From: a virus
Length of the DNA stretch: 50,986 bases
Direction: 5' to 3' (one strand)
IMG/VR virus record: IMGVR_UViG_3300037245_000802
Span: 1-50,986 of that record
Each line of letters starts with the position of its first letter. Positions within the stretch are counted from its first letter, which is position 1. This document shows positions 14,722 through 22,694 of the stretch, in pieces. Under the pieces are notes generated by a model. The model had not been told where the DNA came from and did not search any database. It worked only from the letters and a program-made list of their open reading frames with translations. Both the position numbers and the translations under genes were made by a program.

Positions 14722-17499
14722 TTGACACAAACCAACATTTTTTATGACACGAAGCGTTCTCGTATTCATCTATGGGAAACATTAGACGGTGAACGTTTTT
14801 ATGACCTAATTGACTGGGTTCCATATGTCTATGTACCAGATGAAAATGGCGAAACAACAACCATTGATGGAGTTCCCGTAAGACTAAGGGAATTCGATAC
14901 CTACCAAGACTACAACGAATACCAAAAAACATTCAAAAACCAAATCTATGAAAATGAAGTTCCCAAGGAAATACAATTTCTGACAGAGAAATATCACGTT
15001 ATCCCAGATGAAGAAATTGAACCGCCAACGCTGAAAATTTATGCGCTTGATATTGAGGTTCACAGTGAGCGTGGATTCCCCAAAGTCGTTGATTCTGCTT
15101 TTCCAGTGGTGCTCATTAACGTGCGAGAATTCGGTGAGGGTGGTATCAATATCACTTGGGGATGTAAACCATACACCGGGGATAACCCAGAGGGAATTGA
15201 GTACATCTACTGCCAGAATGAAGCTGAGTTGCTGAGGAGATTCTTCGATTGGTGGTACAAACATGCCCCTGATGTTGTCACTGGTTGGAACATCAGCCCC
15301 AGCAGTAAAATGAACAAGCGTGGTGGATTCGACCTTGGTTACCTCGTAAATCGCTCAAAAATCATCTTTGGTCTGAGGGCTGATGAGTATAAGAAGCTGT
15401 CACCAATTGGCATTGTTAGGTGTTGGGAAGACCAAGAAAGCGGTGCACTAAACGTGGACATCGCGGGTGTATCAGTTATTGATTACTATGCACTGTACAA
15501 ATGGTACACACCTGAGAACCCAGAAAACTATAAATTGGATACGATTTCCAGACACGAGCTTGGTCTTGGGAAAGTTGATTTCTCACAGTACGAAGACCTT
15601 AGAGCATTGTTCCATATGGACTGGAACCTGTATGTAGACTATAATGCTGTTGACTGTAGACTTATTGAGCAAATGGAAGACAAGTTGGGTTACATAAAAC
15701 TTGCACAGTCTCTTACACTCATCTGTCGCTGCAAAATGGAGAACTATACAGCATCTACTCACTTGGTGGAAGGATTAATGCTAACCCACTTCAGGCGTAA
15801 TGGGTTATGTGCTCCAAGAATGGTTGGTGGTGACCAAGAGTGGTTCCCTGCGGCATTTGTCAAACCCCCTCAGAAGGGTCAGCATGATTGGATTGCAGAC
15901 CTTGATATCAAGTCTTCATACCCAACGGCCATTATCACCCTGAACATGTCTCCTGAGACATACTACGGGCGTATGATATCGTATCAGAACAACTTTGGTT
16001 CATGGGTTGACACCATTGGTGGGCGTGGTGACATGGACATTGAACGTGTTGCTAGATTGGAGAATCCCATCACAGAATTTGTGACAGACCGAAAGCTACC
16101 ACCATTCAAGTTACTGAAGGACACAGGCATCTCCGTGATTGAAGGTAACAAGTTAGACAAGTTCAACGAAGCCTTGGAGCGCGGGTTGGTGTGTGTAGCT
16201 CCGTGTGGCTCAATGTTCATGCAGAATAAGAAAGGTGCGTTCGCTCAGGTCGTACAGGAAACTTATGCAAAGCGTCAGGTCATCAACGGATTGAAGAAAG
16301 ACTCCAAGCTGAAGGCGAAGAGAGCAAGGAATCCCGAAAAGGTTCACGAGCACACAGTACAGGCTGACAAGCACCATGCGTTACAGTTGGCACTGAAAAT
16401 CATCATCAACTCAGCCTATGGTGTTACGGGCGTTCCGTATTCACGTTACTTCAATGTTAACGTAGCTGAGGCGGTCACTTCATGTGGTCGAAAAGCTATC
16501 ATTGATGGAGAAAAGTTCGTTAACCGATATTTTCAGGATAATATATGGCAGAACGATGAGGTTATGGAAATCCTTGACGTTCTGAAGGATGGAACTGAGG
16601 TTACGTTAAACACAGAACTGGATGATGACTTTGTGGCATATATTGATACTGACTCCGTTTTCATTCGTATAGGTCAGTTCCTAGATAAAGTGTTGTCCAA
16701 TGACTGGAAGGCTCTGGATGAAGAACTCATCATTGAGAACATCTTGAAGTTGTCTGAGATTATAGAAATGTATGTCAATGATTGTGCATACGAAGAGACA
16801 CAGGTTGGTGCATACAATTCCAGAATGGAAAGGGATGAGTTCTCTATCGTCTTTAAGCAAGAAATTGTATGTAAATCAGCACTGTTTATACAGAAGAAAA
16901 AGTACGGATATCATGTGGTAAATGAAGAAGGTGTGCCTACGGATGAGATTGCTGTAACTGGTCTTGAAATTATCCGTTCAGAAACACCATCTGCATTCAA
17001 AGAAGCATTGAGAGATATGCTTGGTATGATTCTACGAAATGCAGATGATACAGCTATCTATGATACGTATCACGAATACATGAAATCAGCTAGAGATGCG
17101 TATCCCGAAGAGATTTCGGAGAACAAGGGTGTCAAGGTATTGAGCAAATATATCATTGATGGTGAGCCTATTAAGGGCACCCCGTACCACGTAAAAGCGG
17201 TAGCTGCGTACCACAAACTGTTGAAAGAACTGGAACTTGAGGACTTCTATCCTGAAATTGAGGAAGACACAAAGAATAAATTAGTCTACGTTAAGCCTAA
17301 TCCATACAATGTTGCGTGTGTGATGTATGACAGGTGGCCGAAAGAATTCACCGAGGTTGGCGTTGAGCCTGATTATGACCGAATGATTGAGAAGTTTCTG
17401 ACCAACAAACTCAAGATGTTATTAGAACCAATGAACAGGGAGCACATTTTGGAGCAAAACCAAGCATTTAACTTATTTTTTGGAGGCAGTCAACAATGA
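14722..17499 (+). CDS. Family-B DNA polymerase (gp43-like)
   Basis: 925 aa, near the T4 gp43 length. The exonuclease domain has D-I-E (110-112), an ExoII region with G-W-N and F-D, and Y-N-A-V-D (ExoIII). The polymerase core has motif A D-I-K-S-S-Y-P (about 394), motif B K-I-I-I-N-S-A-Y-G (about 558) and motif C Y-I-D-T-D-S (about 640). It is the replicative, proofreading polymerase. The start is TTG 14722: an in-frame stop lies just upstream and no earlier ATG exists. The end reads F-N-L-F-F-G-G, like clamp-binding tails of related polymerases. ATGA overlap with the next gene. Confidence 0.95.
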   Translation: MTQTNIFYDTKRSRIHLWETLDGERFYDLIDWVPYVYVPDENGETTTIDGVPVRLREFDTYQDYNEYQKTFKNQIYENEVPKEIQFLTEKYHVIPDEEIEPPTLKIYALDIEVHSERGFPKVVDSAFPVVLINVREFGEGGINITWGCKPYTGDNPEGIEYIYCQNEAELLRRFFDWWYKHAPDVVTGWNISPSSKMNKRGGFDLGYLVNRSKIIFGLRADEYKKLSPIGIVRCWEDQESGALNVDIAGVSVIDYYALYKWYTPENPENYKLDTISRHELGLGKVDFSQYEDLRALFHMDWNLYVDYNAVDCRLIEQMEDKLGYIKLAQSLTLICRCKMENYTASTHLVEGLMLTHFRRNGLCAPRMVGGDQEWFPAAFVKPPQKGQHDWIADLDIKSSYPTAIITLNMSPETYYGRMISYQNNFGSWVDTIGGRGDMDIERVARLENPITEFVTDRKLPPFKLLKDTGISVIEGNKLDKFNEALERGLVCVAPCGSMFMQNKKGAFAQVVQETYAKRQVINGLKKDSKLKAKRARNPEKVHEHTVQADKHHALQLALKIIINSAYGVTGVPYSRYFNVNVAEAVTSCGRKAIIDGEKFVNRYFQDNIWQNDEVMEILDVLKDGTEVTLNTELDDDFVAYIDTDSVFIRIGQFLDKVLSNDWKALDEELIIENILKLSEIIEMYVNDCAYEETQVGAYNSRMERDEFSIVFKQEIVCKSALFIQKKKYGYHVVNEEGVPTDEIAVTGLEIIRSETPSAFKEALRDMLGMILRNADDTAIYDTYHEYMKSARDAYPEEISENKGVKVLSKYIIDGEPIKGTPYHVKAVAAYHKLLKELELEDFYPEIEEDTKNKLVYVKPNPYNVACVMYDRWPKEFTEVGVEPDYDRMIEKFLTNKLKMLLEPMNREHILEQNQAFNLFFGGSQQ

Positions 17500-17726
17500 C
17501 AAACAAGCAAATGTTCGGAGATGAAGGGTCACCACTGAGAGAATCACCCCAGTTTCGTAGATATATGGAAGAGTATCAAATACTGGATTCACAGATTGTT
17601 ACCCTACAAGGCGATAGGGGTAACTTATCATATGAACAGACGTTGAAATTGACAAAACTAAAGAAGCTAAAACTCGCAGTGAGAGATGAGATGGAATCAT
17701 GCAAAAAGCGTATACTGACAGCATAG
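17496..17726 (+). CDS. Small coiled-coil protein
   Basis: 76 aa, helical throughout, with Leu/Lys heptad-like spacing in the last 40 residues. Coupled to the polymerase by an ATGA overlap, so probably co-translated with it. Unknown function. Confidence 0.65.
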   Translation: MTNKQMFGDEGSPLRESPQFRRYMEEYQILDSQIVTLQGDRGNLSYEQTLKLTKLKKLKLAVRDEMESCKKRILTA

Positions 17727-18097
17727 TAAGTACACAATACTTACGAGCAAATCCAGAACATATATTTGTGTACGGGGATAACACTCTGGGCAGGGGCAAG
17801 AAGGGTGCTGCTATACACAGGGATGAACCAAATTCATATGGGTTCGTCACAAAGAAACGTCCGTCTTATAGCAATGATGCCTATTATAAACCACGTGAGT
17901 ATAAGGACGTGTTCGATAAAGAACTCTCAAAGCTTATGAGGGATATCGAAGCCTGTCCACACCTAACCTTTCTGATATCCCGCTTGGGTAGCGGGTTGGC
18001 AAACAAATACAAGATTTGGGAGAAGGTGATTGAGCAGGGGTTAAAGCCTCTGAATAAGTATCCAAACGTAAAGTTTTTATTTGAAGAAGATACTTGA
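17699..18097 (+). CDS. Macro-domain-like (ADP-ribose-binding) protein
   Basis: 132 aa. The opening N-P-E-H-I-F-V-Y-G-D-N-T-L-G-R-G-K-K-G-A, then R-D-E-P-N-S-Y-G and T-K-K, has the layout of compact phage macro-like proteins (F-V-F-G-x-N, Gly-rich loop, then a P-T-K strand). The later I-S-R-L-G-S-G-L-A fits the second substrate loop. Binding or processing of ADP-ribose derivatives is inferred. Together with the NAD operon it suggests handling of NAD breakdown products. Confidence 0.65.
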   Translation: MQKAYTDSIVSTQYLRANPEHIFVYGDNTLGRGKKGAAIHRDEPNSYGFVTKKRPSYSNDAYYKPREYKDVFDKELSKLMRDIEACPHLTFLISRLGSGLANKYKIWEKVIEQGLKPLNKYPNVKFLFEEDT

Positions 18098-18155
18098 CAA
18101 AAAATTAAATATGAGATATGATGGGGTTGTCTTGAACAGAGATGACCCCTTTTTT
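18094..18155 (+). promoter_or_regulatory. Early promoter followed at once by a terminator-like hairpin
   Basis: TTGACA (18094-18099), 17-nt spacer, TATGAT (18117-18122). Immediately after, GGGGTTGTC/GATGACCCC (18123-18131, 18141-18149) and six T residues form a rho-independent terminator. The promoter start falls inside the hairpin, so the hairpin most likely ends the polymerase operon while the promoter restarts transcription for 18167. Confidence 0.7.
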
Positions 18156-18166
18156 ATGGAGAAAAT

Positions 18167-18958
18167 ATGAATAATCCCACACCAGAACAGTTTATCCATC
18201 ACAGCATTTCTCAATATCCAACCCTGTATGCAAGCAAGCGTGGTTATGCGGTAGCCGAACTTCACATCCTTGACCAACTATTGAACGTCATTGGTAACGG
18301 GGTTCGAGACAACCAAGAACTGCGTGAGCATTTGTCAGAGGTTGAAGAGGTCGAGTTAGACCAACGATACTTCACCGATGACCTCTATTACGGTTACTTC
18401 GAAGTCAAAAAGTTTGGTGAGGGTGAAGACGCTTTCTACTTCCCCGAAGGAGAACCCATCTCCTGTGTGGAAGAGGATAAGGTTAAACATCCAGATGTTG
18501 TCCATTGGACGCTATGCCGTGGCTATGGCGAGGAAAAACCTTTCCTCTACAATCCCTACCCGAACTTCAGGAAAGAATATTCAGTAATCTACCAGTGTCC
18601 TGAGTTCTTGGAACTGGGCGATGAGTGGCTGAAGGCGGCAATCAAATTCTATGAGTACTGTCAGCAGTTTTTTGTTGATTACGCTCCACACTATCATAGT
18701 GCTTTCCCCACACATAGTGCTGGTGGAGATGAACGCAGGTTGGCTGACTTTGCTGAAATGATTGGTCGTGAAGATAAGTACGAAACCTTTGATGATATTA
18801 CCAAGGGTTACAATTACAGAACACCAGAAGACAAGTGGATTCCATACGAGGGTGATAACCATGAATTCCTTACGCTGAAATGGCAACGTCAACTGGAAGG
18901 CATCAACGAGTTCCTGACCGAAACCATTAAACTACTGAACAGCAAATTGGAGAAATAA
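18167..18958 (+). CDS. Hypothetical protein
   Basis: 263 aa, acidic, with many Tyr, Glu and Pro residues. No signal peptide or recognised motif. GGAG lies 7 nt before the ATG. First gene of an early-type operon that also contains the next gene. Confidence 0.75.
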   Translation: MNNPTPEQFIHHSISQYPTLYASKRGYAVAELHILDQLLNVIGNGVRDNQELREHLSEVEEVELDQRYFTDDLYYGYFEVKKFGEGEDAFYFPEGEPISCVEEDKVKHPDVVHWTLCRGYGEEKPFLYNPYPNFRKEYSVIYQCPEFLELGDEWLKAAIKFYEYCQQFFVDYAPHYHSAFPTHSAGGDERRLADFAEMIGREDKYETFDDITKGYNYRTPEDKWIPYEGDNHEFLTLKWQRQLEGINEFLTETIKLLNSKLEK

Positions 18959-18959
18959 C

Positions 18960-19658
18960 ATGTCCGATACAATGGAAGCTGCACAGGGTCTTGGTGACCT
19001 CATATACAAGTTGCACACATCACAGGGTGGTAGGAGTGGTGTTGGTGACCTAACTATTGAGTGGGCAAAAGACCACTACTACGGTCTTCGGATGCAAGAC
19101 AAGCTGACCGACTTCAATGAACTGTGGAACAAGCTGACTGACAACGGCATGGTTTCAAAAAAGACTTCCCTGTGTACTGGTGATGCAGATATCAGTCTTT
19201 GGGCTGAAAGGCTTGATGATAGAACCAAACTGATTATCTCTGAAAGCCATTGCACGTGTGCAGATGACAATACTACCATTTACAAATTGAGAGAGTATGA
19301 TTGTGGTGATGGGTTCGGGGAAGATATATCCACTGAACGAATGGAATCAATCAATAAGATGATGTTTGAATTCCATATCTTCACTGCTTACCCAAGACAG
19401 GTCAGTAGTAAATCTGGCTATGACTGGGGTGACCATCGTGACATTGACAAACCTTCCCTCAGAACACATCGTAAACACAAATTCAACTTTGGCTACAGGG
19501 ATGGGCGTGACGATTTCCATGTTGCCATGATGAAATATCACCACACAGGCAAGCCGATGGTTGATAAATCAAGTTGGAACGAAGGTCGTATCAGTATCGA
19601 ACTCGAAGAACTTACCAGACAGAACGGCATGTTCGAACTTGAAATTAAGAACATCTAA
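18960..19658 (+). CDS. Hypothetical protein
   Basis: 232 aa. Contains a C-T-C-A-D-D stretch and several His/Asp-rich segments (HRDIDK, HRKHKF) but no motif I can name. Starts two bases after the previous stop, so co-transcribed with it. Confidence 0.7.
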   Translation: MSDTMEAAQGLGDLIYKLHTSQGGRSGVGDLTIEWAKDHYYGLRMQDKLTDFNELWNKLTDNGMVSKKTSLCTGDADISLWAERLDDRTKLIISESHCTCADDNTTIYKLREYDCGDGFGEDISTERMESINKMMFEFHIFTAYPRQVSSKSGYDWGDHRDIDKPSLRTHRKHKFNFGYRDGRDDFHVAMMKYHHTGKPMVDKSSWNEGRISIELEELTRQNGMFELEIKNI

Positions 19659-19684
19659 CCTTAACAGAACGAGGAGAAGTAAAG

Positions 19685-20083
19685 ATGAAGATTTATAATG
19701 TTGTTGCAGTACTTATGATTCTCGCAGTATCTATTATTATCAGTGGTGCGTCAGGTTGTTCGACAGATGCATCTGTTGCATCGCGCAACCTTTCAACCAA
19801 AGCAGACATGTTCGAGATTGACAGACGTATCGTGTTTTACAACGGCATCACCGATACCTATCTGTTGACCATCGAAGGGCGTTGTTCAATCGAACCTAGT
19901 ACTGCAAAGCTCATGGTAACATGTAAGACGGGAGAGAATGAGTACAAGAAGCATTATCTTGGACTATCCGATAATGTTACCTATTTCGCAGAACAGATGG
20001 ATGATGTGAATGTGAGTGTATACCGGTACAAGGTCATCTTTAAACCGCTGTCTATCATTCCCGATATTGATATCCACAAGTAA
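19685..20083 (+). CDS. Beta-sandwich lipoprotein
   Basis: 132 aa. N-terminal signal with a Cys at about residue 25 (S-G-A-S-G-C-S) marks a lipoprotein. The phrase A-S-R-N-L-S-T-K-A-D-M-F-E-I and R-R-I-V-F-Y-N-G-I-T-D are hallmark stretches of a phage lipoprotein family usually annotated as beta-sandwich lipoprotein. Its role is not known; surface or periplasmic location after lipidation suggests superinfection exclusion or envelope change. Confidence 0.8.
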   Translation: MKIYNVVAVLMILAVSIIISGASGCSTDASVASRNLSTKADMFEIDRRIVFYNGITDTYLLTIEGRCSIEPSTAKLMVTCKTGENEYKKHYLGLSDNVTYFAEQMDDVNVSVYRYKVIFKPLSIIPDIDIHK

Positions 20084-20105
20084 ACCCTATTTTTGGAGAG
20101 ATAAT

Positions 20106-20507
20106 ATGTTTAGCAAAGCACTTAGAATAGCAACCAAGTATCATGAAGGTCAGTTTGACAAGGCAGGAAAGCCTTATATCCTACATCCGATTGCTGTTGC
20201 GATGAAAGCACAGACGCAAGCAGAGGAAGTTGTTGCCCTGTTGCATGACACGGTTGAGGACACAGATTACACAGAAGAAATGCTCAGAGAAGATTTCCCA
20301 AAGCATATAGCTGATGCTGTTATAGCAATGACCAAGAGGGAAGGCGAGACATACGTAGAATTCGTATTGCGTATCAAGGAAACTCCTGTTGCCCGTAAAG
20401 TGAAGATGTACGACATGGAACACAACATGAGTGACCGTGGTGTAAAAATAAAGGACAGCCTCATGGAGCGTTATAAGAAGGGGTATGCTGTACTCAAGGA
20501 GGATTAA
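20106..20507 (+). CDS. HD-domain phosphohydrolase, SpoT/MESH1-like
   Basis: 133 aa. Y-H-E-G-Q-F-D-K-A-G-K-P-Y-I-L-H-P, then A-L-L-H-D-T-V-E-D-T, is the RelA/SpoT hydrolase pattern (metal-binding His and H-D, plus E-D). Length fits single-domain alarmone hydrolases, so cleavage of (p)ppGpp or a related nucleotide in the host cytoplasm is likely. ATG 20106 with GGAGAG upstream is used instead of an upstream in-frame codon inside the lipoprotein gene. Confidence 0.8.
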   Translation: MFSKALRIATKYHEGQFDKAGKPYILHPIAVAMKAQTQAEEVVALLHDTVEDTDYTEEMLREDFPKHIADAVIAMTKREGETYVEFVLRIKETPVARKVKMYDMEHNMSDRGVKIKDSLMERYKKGYAVLKED

Positions 20508-20509
20508 TC

Positions 20510-20746
20510 ATGACCGATAACAGAGTGCATTGTAAGTTTTGTGACTGGTCAACTATTCGATTCTATAAGAAAACGAGCGCATACGAACGGCTCAAGGGTC
20601 ATGTGATTACTGAACACATGGATGAGCTTGAGGATTTGGATGACATGCTTGACGAAGAATTTGGTGAAATTGATGAAGGCGAAGAAATTATCATGGATAG
20701 TTGTAGACCTTCTTCATACGTCACATTGAAGCGAAAAAAGGCTTGA
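20510..20746 (+). CDS. Small zinc-finger-like protein
   Basis: 78 aa. C-x2-C (residues 8-11) followed by H-x4-H near residues 31-36 gives a C2H2-type zinc site, then a very acidic middle and a basic tail. Possible nucleic-acid or protein binder. Its stop overlaps the next promoter. Confidence 0.65.
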   Translation: MTDNRVHCKFCDWSTIRFYKKTSAYERLKGHVITEHMDELEDLDDMLDEEFGEIDEGEEIIMDSCRPSSYVTLKRKKA

Positions 20747-20771
20747 CTTCCTGAAGTAACCTTGGTATTCT
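20743..20771 (+). promoter_or_regulatory. Early promoter with GTAACCTTGG box
   Basis: TTGACT (20743-20748), 17-nt spacer, TATTCT (20766-20771). The spacer ends TGAAGTAACCTTGG, identical to that at 45241-45254. The leader contains TTAACC/GGTTAA (20782-20787, 20798-20803) around the AAAGG ribosome binding site. Confidence 0.75.
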
Positions 20772-20807
20772 GTATTTAAGATTAACCACTAACGAAAGGT
20801 TAAGACA

Positions 20808-20942
20808 ATGGAATACGGAATTTCCAGTCAAGAGTTCTACAGTGATTTTGAGGATGAAGCATTTCGCCGTGGATTTGATGCGGCTCACGCTGAGTCTGAG
20901 AACGTTCCTGTCATTGACCCCGAAGATAATATCCCTTACTAG
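20808..20942 (+). CDS. Small acidic protein
   Basis: 44 aa, acidic (pattern F-E-D-E-A-F-R-R-G-F-D-A-A). AAAGG upstream and a clear promoter support expression. Unknown function. Confidence 0.6.
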   Translation: MEYGISSQEFYSDFEDEAFRRGFDAAHAESENVPVIDPEDNIPY

Positions 20943-20951
20943 GAGACAATC

Positions 20952-21122
20952 ATGAGTGAGAAAATGATTTGTAATATATGTGCTCAGGTCGTAAATATCA
21001 GGAAACGTACATCTCTGGGTTCGTTCCCCGCACAACACAAACGTCCTGACGGTCACATTGATAACTGTCACGGATTTTACATTGTGTCAAACAACTATCC
21101 GAAAGGTGAGGACAATGGGTAA
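20952..21122 (+). CDS. Small zinc-ribbon-like protein
   Basis: 56 aa. C-x2-C at residues 7-10 and a later C-H pair (D-N-C-H-G) suggest one zinc site. GGAG upstream. Its end overlaps the next start. Unknown function. Confidence 0.6.
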   Translation: MSEKMICNICAQVVNIRKRTSLGSFPAQHKRPDGHIDNCHGFYIVSNNYPKGEDNG

Positions 21123-21315
21123 ATTTGGTGACTGGATGGACAAACACAGCGGCAAGGTTGTCTCGGTTCTGGTTATACTTATTATCATCTCTTGTATCAT
21201 CCCAATAGTGTCAGGAGATGTAAGTAGTAAGTTGAACGAATCAATTACCACGATGACCAAGGGTGAATTCTTTTGCTCAATCGCACTCATTGGACTTCTT
21301 ACAAGGAGTAGATAA
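21115..21315 (+). CDS. Small membrane protein
   Basis: 66 aa. One strong transmembrane segment (residues 15-32, V-L-V-I-L-I-I-I-S) and a second weaker one near the end. AGGTGAGG lies upstream of ATG 21115. Probably inner membrane; function unknown. Confidence 0.65.
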   Translation: MGKFGDWMDKHSGKVVSVLVILIIISCIIPIVSGDVSSKLNESITTMTKGEFFCSIALIGLLTRSR

Positions 21316-21614
21316 TGTCTAAAACATATTGTCTCGTTACCGATAACGGTGAAATGAAACAACTCATTTGGGATTGGCACCAAAACGGACGCTCAAAGCC
21401 TGAAGTGAAAATGTTTTGGGAGAGCCAAGAAAAGTTTGATGCCAAGGTAGCTAAACACACCCAAAGTCAGTATGATATGGTTAGCCGAATTGATGAAATC
21501 TACAAGGAAGACTACCCTGATTTTCTTGATGATTGGGATATGGTCTATGTTGGGTTTGGTCGTGGGCAGGAGAAAACATATACAATCCATATTCAAAAAC
21601 GGGAAACAACATGA
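21315..21614 (+). CDS. Hypothetical protein
   Basis: 99 aa, aromatic and acidic, no motif recognised. Start overlaps the previous stop, and its end overlaps the first gene of the NAD operon (ATGA), so it may be read on the same message. Confidence 0.65.
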   Translation: MSKTYCLVTDNGEMKQLIWDWHQNGRSKPEVKMFWESQEKFDAKVAKHTQSQYDMVSRIDEIYKEDYPDFLDDWDMVYVGFGRGQEKTYTIHIQKRETT

Positions 21615-22693
21615 AAATCTTATTTGTTGGCGGTGATTTCGATGATGGCGGCGGCAAAGCTTCTGGGTATTTCCAAAAGTTCTTTCTGAGTTGTCTTAAT
21701 AGAACTGTAGTTTTCCCTTCCGTCTTGATGAATGGTGGATATTTTTCCAGTCTTGAGAATCTTTGCAGGACGGATACGATTAAAGACTATGATATTATCT
21801 TTTGGTTCGCAAATGTACCAAACGACAAACCGAAACTCATTCGTGACATTAAAAGAATGAATCCGAAATGCATTCTCATCACATCCAAAGCAAATTTCTA
21901 TGCAAAATACAGCACTCAGGACTTGATTTCAAGGGCACTAGAGAACAAAGCTAACCTGATGGTCGTGTTTCGTAATGATGGTGCTATGATAAAGGGTGGT
22001 GTGCTTGACCCTCTAGGTAACCTATACACCAGCAATGACGATGGGGATATAGATGAACTAACCAACTGTCTCATTAACCGTATCAATACACTCAGAAACT
22101 TCACACGTGTTGGCTCTGAGAGGGTGGGTGAAACTATCCTCATGGAACAGGACACAGGATGTTTCCTTGATACCATTAACGAATGTGCTGACAGGTTCCA
22201 TGAATTGATTCATGGTGCAAATACAACGAGGATGCTTGGCAACGCATCGTTTAGGTGTGAGGGTGGGTTCCCGTCTGCACGAGGGAAGAAGAACATCTTT
22301 GTGTCTAGGAGAAATATTGACAAGAGAGACATAGGAGTGTCTGGTTTTGTTGCATGTGAACCGACAATGAACGGTGGTATGGTTCGGTATTATGGTGACA
22401 AAAAGCCATCCGTTGATACCCCCATTCAATTAGCACTCTATGGATACTACAAAGACGTGAACTATATGATTCACAGTCACGTATACATTGATGGAGCACC
22501 ATTCACCACAGAGAAAATATCATGTGGGGCGTTGGAAGAGTTTGGTTCCATTATTGATGTCATCCCCCCAAATGCCAGTGATTTTGCTGTCAATCTCTTG
22601 GGGCATGGTAGTCTCATATGTGTCAATGACCCTGAGAACTTCAAGCTATACACCAACAACTATATCGCAAGACCATTACCGGAAAGGAACTAA
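21611..22693 (+). CDS. Two-domain protein with class II aldolase/adducin-like C-terminus
   Basis: 360 aa. The first 130 residues look like a Rossmann or flavodoxin-like unit (I-L-F-V-G-G-D-F-D-D-G-G-G then alternating strands and helices). The C-terminal part reads N-A-S-F-R, then S-R-R-N-I-D-K-R, K-K-P-S-V-D-T-P, H-S-H-V-Y-I-D-G-A-P and C-G-A-L-E-E, the pattern of class II aldolase/adducin metal-binding domains. It directly precedes pncB by one base, so a role in NAD or pyridine-nucleotide metabolism is suggested by position only. I do not know this fusion from a named family. Confidence 0.7.
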   Translation: MKILFVGGDFDDGGGKASGYFQKFFLSCLNRTVVFPSVLMNGGYFSSLENLCRTDTIKDYDIIFWFANVPNDKPKLIRDIKRMNPKCILITSKANFYAKYSTQDLISRALENKANLMVVFRNDGAMIKGGVLDPLGNLYTSNDDGDIDELTNCLINRINTLRNFTRVGSERVGETILMEQDTGCFLDTINECADRFHELIHGANTTRMLGNASFRCEGGFPSARGKKNIFVSRRNIDKRDIGVSGFVACEPTMNGGMVRYYGDKKPSVDTPIQLALYGYYKDVNYMIHSHVYIDGAPFTTEKISCGALEEFGSIIDVIPPNASDFAVNLLGHGSLICVNDPENFKLYTNNYIARPLPERN

Positions 22694-22694
22694 C

